Part shown: piece by piece, positions 5,538-10,428 of the stretch
How the letters are laid out: each line of letters begins with the position of its first letter
How positions within the stretch are numbered: position 1 is the stretch's first letter
DNA from: Deltaproteobacteria bacterium
Lineage (GTDB): Bacteria > Myxococcota_A > Polyangia > Haliangiales > Haliangiaceae
Assembly (NCBI GenBank): GCA_013696695.1
Contig: JACCYD010000020.1
Coordinates: forward strand, 1-10,428
Length of the DNA: 10,428 bases
Direction: 5' to 3'
Notes under the pieces: model-generated
The model's input: only the letters and a program-made list of their open reading frames with translations
Databases searched by the model: none
What the model was told of the DNA's origin: nothing
Position numbers and translations under genes: made by a program

Positions 5538-6760
5538 TTGAGAAACTTGGGACCGTCGGGCTCGGGGGCGCCTGGGGTCGTGGCCGCGCGCGGAATCGGC
5601 GCGACCGGCATCTCGGCGCGCACGACGACCAGCGGCGCGCTCGCGGTCGGCCCGCTGAGGATCGGAACCGCGCTCGGCCCGCCCGAGGTCCCCGCCAACG
5701 GCACGCTCGAGCCGCCTGCCATCGGTGCGCTCGGGCTGCTTGCCGCGCCTGGCATCGGCGCGTTCGGGTTGCTCCACGCGCTGGGCTCGATCGCGGAGTG
5801 CGGGGTCGGCACGATCGGGCCGGGCTGCCGCATCGCCGGGCCTGTCGCCGAGTGCGTCGGCACGATGGGCGCGCTTGACCGGATGGCCGCGTTCGGTCCG
5901 GTCGGCGAGCTCGGACGCGCGATCGGTCCGCTCTGCCGGATCGCCGCGTTCGGACCGGTCGGCGTGTTCGACCGCCCCGAGGATTCGGACGACGTCACGA
6001 GGCGCGCCACCGGCAGGTTGTGCGGCTCGTGGACGAGGATCGATGCGGCGTTCAAGAACTTCGCGAGCCGCAGGTGGCAGTACACCCAGTACACGAGCAC
6101 CCCGATCCCGAACACCAGTCCGATCAGCGCGAACGTCACGGTGCTCGACGACCCGATGCCGTACAGCAGCTGATAGATCACGTCGGCGACCAGCATGCCT
6201 CCCACCAGACCGCTGATCTGGCTCGCGGCATCGCGCAGCGCGTCGTGCTCGTTCGCGACGGCCGTCTGCCGGATCGACCGCACGAGCGCGATCAAGCCGA
6301 CCGCGTACGCGATGTCTTTTCCGACGGTGACCATCGGCAGCGACGTCAGCCGCTCCGCCGATTCCGTCATTCCTTCGAGCGGGCCCTCGGGATCGACCAT
6401 GACCTCGATGAACTGCGCGATCGCGCGATAGCTCCACCACACCGCGAGCAGCACCAAGCCGAAGCCGAGGATCGCGATCACCACGCGCACCAGCGACATC
6501 TTCGCGGCGAGAAAATCGGGGATCGCGAGCAGCGCGCCGACGAACATCGCGCCGACCGCCCCCAGGTTTGCCCACTGGACGTACTTGATCCAGTCGAGGA
6601 CATCCTGCGCGTCATCGGCCGTGCTCGCCGTCAGCGACTTGAGGATCAGCGCCGTCGACATCAGCAACTGCACCAGCATCAAGAACACGCCGATGCGTAC
6701 GAGCTTGAGCCCGCGCGCATACCGCGGCAGACGCATCACCTGGGCTTCGTCGTCATCCAC
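5534..6760 (-). CDS. Multi-pass membrane protein with repetitive Pro/Ala-rich tail
   Basis: I do not recognise the family. The 408-residue protein has about six hydrophobic segments, near residues 22-42, 62-81, 89-110, 144-162, 185-203 and 206-227, which place it in the inner membrane. A region of about 150 residues follows, rich in Pro, Ala, Ser and Gly and expected to be disordered. Inside this tail a 19-residue unit containing (S/T)PTGPNAAIR repeats nearly three times at about 265-322. The start used is GTG at 6760 (VDDDEAQVMRLPRYARGLKLVRIG); ATG at 6736 is a fair alternative. The gene shares a 38-bp divergent gap with the radical SAM gene, and its stop overlaps the AraC start. The coupling suggests that the membrane protein and regulator are made together, perhaps as a sensing pair, but there is no direct sign of function. 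The N-terminal, membrane-rich half carries the family signal; the tail is low complexity. Confidence 0.82.
   Translation of the reverse strand: MDDDEAQVMRLPRYARGLKLVRIGVFLMLVQLLMSTALILKSLTASTADDAQDVLDWIKYVQWANLGAVGAMFVGALLAIPDFLAAKMSLVRVVIAILGFGLVLLAVWWSYRAIAQFIEVMVDPEGPLEGMTESAERLTSLPMVTVGKDIAYAVGLIALVRSIRQTAVANEHDALRDAASQISGLVGGMLVADVIYQLLYGIGSSSTVTFALIGLVFGIGVLVYWVYCHLRLAKFLNAASILVHEPHNLPVARLVTSSESSGRSNTPTGPNAAIRQSGPIARPSSPTGPNAAIRSSAPIVPTHSATGPAMRQPGPIVPTPHSAIEPSAWSNPNAPMPGAASSPSAPMAGGSSVPLAGTSGGPSAVPILSGPTASAPLVVVRAEMPVAPIPRAATTPGAPEPDGPKFLK
5879..5964. repeat. Direct repeat in the tail of the membrane-protein gene
   Basis: Two 29-bp copies, 5879-5907 and 5936-5964, differ at two bases and are offset by 57 bp (19 codons). 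They encode the duplicated PTGPNAAIR units. A more diverged third copy of the protein repeat is encoded at about 5825-5850. The period is a multiple of three, so copy-number change would keep the frame. Confidence 0.8.
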
Positions 6761-6798
6761 GCCCTGACCATAGCGCGCCGCCGTGGCAGGATGATCGC

Positions 6799-7674
6799 GT
6801 GCGTTACGTCGGCAAGCTCTATCGCCCGCCCTCCGAGGCCGACGCGCTCATCCTCCAGGCCACCATCGGTTGCTCGTGGAACCACTGCACGTACTGCGAC
6901 ATGTACCGGGACAAGCCGGAGTTCCGGGTTCGCCCCGTCGAGGAATCGCTCGAGGATCTCGCGCGGGCCGGTGCCGAGGCGGGCTCGGCCGTCGAGAAGG
7001 TGTTCGTCGCCGACGGTGATGCCCTCGTCATGGACCTCGGCCACTGGGAGCCGATCCTCGACGCCTGCGGGCGCCTGTTTCCGCGCCTGCGCCGGGTCAG
7101 CTGTTACGCCACTGCCACCAACGTCCTCGCCAAGTCCGCGGCCGACCTGCGACGGCTGCGGGAGCTCGGCCTGTCCCTGCTCTATATGGGGCCCGAATCG
7201 GGCGACGACGTGACCCTCAAGCGGATCGCCAAGGGCGCGACGGCCGCCGATCACGTCGAGGCCGCACGACGAATCCGCGAGGCCGGGATGGAGCTCTCGG
7301 CGATCTTCTTGCTCGGTGCGGGGGGCGTCGAGCGCTCGGCGGAGCACGCCGCAGGCTCGGCTGCGCTCGCCACCGCGATGGATCCGAGCTACCTCGCCGC
7401 GCTCACGCTCACCGTCGTCCCCACGACGCCGCTCGCGACGCTCGCCGATCGCGGGAAGTTCGTGTTGCCGCCGGTCGATCGCCTGCTCGGTGAGCTGCGC
7501 ACGTTCGTCGACGAAGCCCGCCCCACCGACGCGCTGTTCCGGACCAACCACGCTTCGAACTACTTGCCGCTCGGTGGCAGGTTGCCGCGCGATCGCGCGC
7601 GCATCGTCGAGGTGATCGATCACGCGCTCTCGGGGGCCGTGCCGCTGCGTCCCGAGCACCGCCGCGGTCTGTAA
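6799..7674 (+). CDS. Radical SAM protein with Cx4Cx2C cluster motif
   Basis: A 291-residue radical SAM enzyme; these bind a [4Fe-4S] cluster and use S-adenosylmethionine to start radical chemistry. The cluster-binding motif is GCSWNHCTYCDMY with C25, C30 and C33. The first spacing is four residues, not the classic three, which I recall as typical of a COG1032-like branch with GCxxNxCxFC. Further family-like elements are VFVADGDALV at 68-77, LLYMGPESGDD at 127-137 (SAM-binding strand region), AIFLLGAGG at 168-176 and the C-terminal block FRTNHASNYLPLGGRLPRDR at 247-266. There is no B12-binding or SPASM extension. The start is GTG at 6799, with AGGA seven bases upstream. It is divergent from the membrane-protein gene (38 bp) and convergent with the ATP-grasp gene (3 bp), so it is probably transcribed alone. 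Its substrate is unknown. Confidence 0.92.
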   Translation: MRYVGKLYRPPSEADALILQATIGCSWNHCTYCDMYRDKPEFRVRPVEESLEDLARAGAEAGSAVEKVFVADGDALVMDLGHWEPILDACGRLFPRLRRVSCYATATNVLAKSAADLRRLRELGLSLLYMGPESGDDVTLKRIAKGATAADHVEAARRIREAGMELSAIFLLGAGGVERSAEHAAGSAALATAMDPSYLAALTLTVVPTTPLATLADRGKFVLPPVDRLLGELRTFVDEARPTDALFRTNHASNYLPLGGRLPRDRARIVEVIDHALSGAVPLRPEHRRGL

Positions 7675-7677
7675 CGA

Positions 7678-8709
7678 TCAGGGCTCGCGGGACATCGCGA
7701 GATCGACGATGCGCTGGATGAACGCCGGATAGTTCATGCCTGCCTTGCGCGCCGACTCGGCAGAGTCGTGCCCCTCGCTGAGGAACGGATTCGCGTTCGC
7801 CTCGATGAACCAGATCTGGCCATCCGCGGCGAGCCGCACGTCGATCCGCGCGTAGTCGCGCAGCCAGAACGCGCGATACGAGATCAAGGAGATCTCCTGG
7901 AGGCGGTCCTTGGTGGCCTTTGCCATCCGTCTCGCGAACACGTTCTTGATCCCGCGCCGCTCGCGATAGCCGAGATCCCACTTCGCGCTGCGCGTCGCGA
8001 TGCGATCCTCCGGCCGCGAGCCCGCGGTGTCGAAGGTCATCTCGACGATCGGCAGGATCTCGACGCTGTCGCCGTTACCGATGATGGTGGCGTACAGCTC
8101 GCGACCCTCGATGTACTCCTCCGCGATCGCCGCCTGCGCGAACCGATCGTGAACGAACGCGACGCGATCCACCAGGCTGCTCACGTCGTGCACGATCGAC
8201 GCCTGCGCGATGCCCTCCGACGCATCGGTCGACAGTGGCTTGACGATCAGAGGGAACCGCAAGGTGACCTTGTCGGTTGGCCGCTCGCCCACGCGATACG
8301 ACGCGAACCCCGGCACGTTGACGCCGTGATACGCGAGGATCTTCTTGCTCATCGACTTGTTGCGGGTGACCAGCAATGCGAGCGGAGGCGCGCCGGTGTA
8401 CCGATAGCCCTCGGCCTCGAGCAGCGCCGGGATCAGGTAATCGAGCTCCGAGTTCGCGAGGAAGGCCTCGGTGGCGTTGAACACCAGCGCCGGCTTCCAG
8501 TCCGCCAGCCGTTTGCTCATGTCCCGGAGGTCGTCGTAGACCCCGAGCAGGAGCACGTCGTGCCCGAGCTTCTGCAGCGCGCGCCCGATCTGGTACTCCA
8601 TCTCGGGCTCGGCGTGCTTCTCCTTCGCAAACTCCGAGAGCATCTGCGCCTCATGCCGCTCTGGATTCCAGTCGGCGTGGGGCGTGTTGAACACGACAGC
8701 GACACGCAT
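7678..8709 (-). CDS. ATP-grasp enzyme related to D-alanine--D-alanine ligase
   Basis: A 343-residue ATP-grasp ligase that should join a carboxylate (activated as acyl phosphate) to an amine, as in D-Ala-D-Ala ligase. Seen in order: the pre-grasp fold MRVAVVFNTPHADW and DLRDMSKRLADWKPALVFNATEAF, LVTRNKSMSKKIL with ATP-binding K118, FPLIVKPLSTDASEGIAQAS with K157 and the flexible loop, IAEEYIEGRELYATIIGN at 195-212 and LRDYARIDVRLAADGQIWFIEANANP at 283-308. R288, E303 and N305 are the expected magnesium/phosphate residues. The long insert at 60-90 and the divergence from Ddl outside the motifs argue against a confident Ddl name; a peptide ligase or amino-acid ligase is equally possible. The ATG at 8709 was chosen because it starts the first beta strand; a further in-frame start lies 45 bases upstream. 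It is divergent from a PIG-L deacetylase gene and convergent with the radical SAM gene at 3 bp. Confidence 0.88.
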   Translation of the reverse strand: MRVAVVFNTPHADWNPERHEAQMLSEFAKEKHAEPEMEYQIGRALQKLGHDVLLLGVYDDLRDMSKRLADWKPALVFNATEAFLANSELDYLIPALLEAEGYRYTGAPPLALLVTRNKSMSKKILAYHGVNVPGFASYRVGERPTDKVTLRFPLIVKPLSTDASEGIAQASIVHDVSSLVDRVAFVHDRFAQAAIAEEYIEGRELYATIIGNGDSVEILPIVEMTFDTAGSRPEDRIATRSAKWDLGYRERRGIKNVFARRMAKATKDRLQEISLISYRAFWLRDYARIDVRLAADGQIWFIEANANPFLSEGHDSAESARKAGMNYPAFIQRIVDLAMSREP

Positions 8710-8736
8710 GAGCCACGCCGACCCTACTTCGTTTCG

Positions 8737-8781
8737 CGATCGCATGCATCGCATGCCGATCGAGTTCGCACATCACGTGAT
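8737..8781. promoter_or_regulatory. Palindromic elements in the divergent ATP-grasp/deacetylase promoter region
   Basis: The 93-bp gap between the two divergent genes (8710-8802) contains an imperfect inverted repeat, cgatcgcatgc at 8737-8747 and gcatgccgatcg at 8751-8762 (arms differ by one inserted base, 3-bp spacer), and a perfect 10-bp palindrome, atcacgtgat, at 8772-8781. Either could be an operator shared by both genes. No clear -35/-10 pair is visible. CG-rich palindromes can arise by chance, so this is only a candidate. Confidence 0.35.
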
Positions 8782-8802
8782 CGTGCTAGACGTGACTCCC
8801 GG

Positions 8803-9420
8803 ATGCGGCTCGAACACGTTCGCAGGGCGTTCGCCATCGGTGCACACCCCGATGACGTCGAGGTGGGTGCGGGCGGGCTCGTCGCCAAGCTCGTCGCCTC
8901 CGGCGCCGCCGTCACGCTGCAGGTCGCATCGATTCCGAATCGGTACGCGATCCGCAAGGCCGAGGCCGAGCGCGCCGCGAAGCACCTCGGGGTCACGCTG
9001 GTGCTTCCACCCGAGGAGCGCGAGACGCGTGTCGAGGAGCTCGCGATGCACGAGCTGGTCGCGCGCTTCGAGCGCGAGCTCGCGACTGCCGATCCAGAGC
9101 TCGTGATCCTCCACCAGGCGAACGACGTGCATCACGATCACCACGTCGTCCATCGCGCCGCGATCGCGGCCCTTCGCCGCAGTCGCGCCGACATCCTGGT
9201 CTACGCCACGCGCCTGCCACCCGGCGCTGCTCCCCCACCACCCACCTGCGTGGTCGATATCACCAGCTCGATCGATCGCAAGCTGGCCGCGGTCGCGGAG
9301 CACACCTCGCAGTTCCCGGCGTCGTTCGCGGAAACGCGTCGCGATGTCGCGCGCGCTCTCGGCTACTCCTACGGCGTCGCGTATGCCGAGGTGTTCGAAG
9401 TGCTGCGCATCTCGCTGTAG
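8803..9420 (+). CDS. PIG-L/LmbE-family deacetylase
   Basis: A 205-residue zinc-dependent deacetylase of the PIG-L (LmbE, MshB, BshB) family, which removes an acetyl group from an N-acetyl sugar or related compound. The motif AIGAHPDDVEVGAGG at 11-25 gives the zinc ligands H15 and D18 and the base D17. The second motif, VHHDHHVVH at 109-117, corresponds to HPDH; H113 is the expected third zinc ligand. The C-terminal part, HTSQFPASFAETRRDVARALGYSYGVAYAEVFEV, is typical, with the AEVFEV ending. Length is short to normal for the family. The start is ATG at 8803, with no strong ribosome binding site (cccgg just upstream). It is divergent from the ATP-grasp gene (93 bp) and ends 5 bp before the stop of the converging lipoprotein gene. 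A thiol-cofactor role (as MshB/BshB) or glycan modification is possible; nothing nearby decides it. Confidence 0.93.
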   Translation: MRLEHVRRAFAIGAHPDDVEVGAGGLVAKLVASGAAVTLQVASIPNRYAIRKAEAERAAKHLGVTLVLPPEERETRVEELAMHELVARFERELATADPELVILHQANDVHHDHHVVHRAAIAALRRSRADILVYATRLPPGAAPPPPTCVVDITSSIDRKLAAVAEHTSQFPASFAETRRDVARALGYSYGVAYAEVFEVLRISL

Positions 9421-9425
9421 CGCGC

Positions 9426-10010
9426 TTAGAGCCAGTTGCCTTCGATGTCGAGCGTCCACGTGGCCGCGGGCGAGCAGCTCGTGCCGATCGGCCGCACCTC
9501 GATCGAGACGTCGCGACCGTCGTCGGCACCGTTCGGCACGAAGCCTTCGCCCCACTCGGCGCGGGTCTCGTTGATGGTGCCGTTCGTCGTCGTCGTGCCG
9601 GTGGTCGTGTTGCACTCGACGTTGTCGCTGCCGGCATTCACGTAAACGAATACGTCGTAGTCGTTCGACGCGGGCGAGGTCAGCTTCGCGGCCATGCGCA
9701 GCGTGAAGCCCGGTGCATCGCTGTCGTCCTCGGTGACGCGCACGCGAAACCACGCGCTCTGGTGGCCGGGCGTTGACGACAACTTCACGTTGCCGGTGTC
9801 TCCACTCACGGTGCCGAGCGACACCGCGGTCTGACACGTCGCCGTGCTCGCACACAGGTTCGCCGGCGGTGAGTCGATCGGTGGCGCGGTATCGGACGGC
9901 GGCTTCGGCGAATCCGCCGGCACACTTGCATCGGGGTCTGGCTCGACGCCGCTCACGCCGGCGCTCGCACACCCTACGAGCAGCAAGGCCGGAACGAAGC
10001 GCACCAACAT
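9426..10010 (-). CDS. Lipoprotein with Pro/Asp-rich linker and beta-rich domain, function unknown
   Basis: A 194-residue predicted lipoprotein that I do not recognise beyond its export signal. MLVRFVPALLLVGCASAG has a textbook lipobox, LVGC, with C14 the lipid-attached residue, so it should be anchored on the periplasmic or outer face. Residues 22-50 are a disordered Pro/Asp/Ser linker (EPDPDASVPADSPKPPSD). From about 53 a beta-rich domain follows with C53, C59, C133 and C179, which may form two disulfides. SAWFRVRVTEDDSDAPGFTLRMAAKLTSPASNDYDVFVYV recalls pre-peptidase C-terminal or related beta-sandwich domains, but this is a weak resemblance. The run TTTGTTTTNGT lies at 135-145. The start at 10010 was chosen for the signal peptide; in-frame sequence upstream is not protein-like. 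It lies 58 bp after the barstar-like gene on the same strand. Confidence 0.8.
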   Translation of the reverse strand: MLVRFVPALLLVGCASAGVSGVEPDPDASVPADSPKPPSDTAPPIDSPPANLCASTATCQTAVSLGTVSGDTGNVKLSSTPGHQSAWFRVRVTEDDSDAPGFTLRMAAKLTSPASNDYDVFVYVNAGSDNVECNTTTGTTTTNGTINETRAEWGEGFVPNGADDGRDVSIEVRPIGTSCSPAATWTLDIEGNWL

Positions 10011-10068
10011 CGGCCCGCAAGCTACCACGCGGGTTTGTCGGCTCCGATCGATTTCTACCAACCGGCCC

Positions 10069-10428
10069 TCACGCCAGCTCGAGGTCGACGCAGTCACCGC
10101 TCTGCTGGCCGGTTTCCCCATGATCCCGAATGATCTCGACGAGGATGTCGAACACGGTCTGGCCTTCGCCGCGGCGCGCCATTTCGATCGCGGCCATCAC
10201 CCCGGGCACGTTCGACGGGTGGCAGCGCGTCGCCTTTCGCTCGAGGTACCGCACGGTCTCGGGATAGCCCAGCAGCTGGCTCGCCTCCTCGGAGCGATTC
10301 CACCGGAACACGAACCCGCCGGCGGGCGTGCCGAACCCGCCGCGCAGCACGTCGTTGAATGCGTCGAGGTTGCGCCCCCACGATGACAGCCCGAGCCCGC
10401 GCGTCACCTCGTCGTAGAAGTGATCTAG
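10069..10428 (-). CDS. Barstar-family inhibitor, 5'-truncated by window edge
   Basis: The C-terminal 119 residues of a barstar-family protein. Barstars are small proteins that block barnase-type ribonucleases by covering the active site. The open frame runs to the right edge, beginning LDHFYDEVTRGLGLSSWGRN. The segment NLDAFNDVLRGGFG aligns with barstar NLDALWDCLTG; D22 and D26 (window numbering) correspond to its inhibitory D35 and D39. Then follow GFVFRWNRSEEASQLLG, matching the strand and helix after the binding loop, and a later block CHPSNVPGVMAAIEMARRGEGQTVFDILVEIIRDHG seen in larger environmental barstar-like proteins. The protein is longer than classic barstar (89 residues). GTG at 10407 is internal, because the HFYDEV lead upstream belongs to the fold. 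No ribonuclease partner is visible; it may lie beyond the window or be absent. Confidence 0.88.
   Translation of the reverse strand, partial: LDHFYDEVTRGLGLSSWGRNLDAFNDVLRGGFGTPAGGFVFRWNRSEEASQLLGYPETVRYLERKATRCHPSNVPGVMAAIEMARRGEGQTVFDILVEIIRDHGETGQQSGDCVDLELA

Noticed and set aside
5538..6575. Open minus-strand frame extending the AraC frame upstream to 6575
   Set aside because: It is a high-GC shadow of the membrane-protein gene, with Arg-rich, low-complexity text; the real AraC protein begins near 5537.
7768..8802. Upstream in-frame extension of the PIG-L gene across the ATP-grasp gene
   Set aside because: The extension is antisense to a clear ATP-grasp gene; PIG-L homology begins at about 8830, just after the ATG at 8803.
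8773..10020. Long minus-strand open frame (about 415 codons)
   Set aside because: It overlaps both the PIG-L gene (antisense) and the lipoprotein gene (other frame), is Arg-rich and shows no motif.
1..10428. CRISPR arrays, tRNA or rRNA genes, insertion-sequence ends, attachment sites
   Set aside because: I looked for regular spaced repeats, cloverleaf motifs, transposase motifs and flanking inverted repeats and saw none that I can support.

Overview
This is a high-GC window with strong third-position GC and densely packed genes on both strands. A Ser/Thr kinase with a membrane anchor and PEGA domain, lipoproteins with Pro/Asp/Ser-rich linkers, and a Cys-rich tail on a phage-type lysozyme domain together suggest a Myxococcota-like bacterium (old Deltaproteobacteria, for example the Kofleriaceae/Haliangium area). 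That placement is inference from gene style, not from a marker gene.

Layout, left to right. (1) An amidase-signature enzyme, cut by the left edge (+), then a small charged helical protein with 11-residue repeats (+) whose stop codon lies in the first unit of a 14-bp tandem repeat. (2) A minus-strand block that reads, in transcription order, secreted phage-type lysozyme lipoprotein, dodecin, then Ser/Thr kinase with TPR-like and PEGA regions. The kinase gene looks damaged: it has no usual start codon upstream of its glycine-rich loop, and a +1 frameshift separates the kinase/membrane part from the TPR/PEGA part. (3) A 361-bp gap. (4) A second minus-strand unit: a six-helix membrane protein with a Pro/Ala-rich repetitive tail, then an AraC-family regulator joined by a 4-bp stop/start overlap. 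The regulator stops inside its last DNA-binding helices, at a TAG where the family often has Trp. (5) A radical SAM protein (+), only 38 bp from the divergent membrane protein gene. (6) A D-Ala-D-Ala-ligase-like ATP-grasp enzyme (-), divergent from a PIG-L/LmbE-type deacetylase (+), with two palindromic elements between them. (7) A lipoprotein with a beta-rich domain (-) and a barstar-family inhibitor (-), the latter cut by the right edge.

The genes do not form one obvious pathway. The best-supported functional units are the coupled membrane protein/AraC pair, the lysozyme-dodecin-kinase row, and the divergent ATP-grasp/deacetylase pair. I saw no CRISPR array, tRNA, rRNA, insertion sequence or phage module. 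I do not see a convincing new system; the main points of interest are the two genes with disrupted reading frames and several repeat features.
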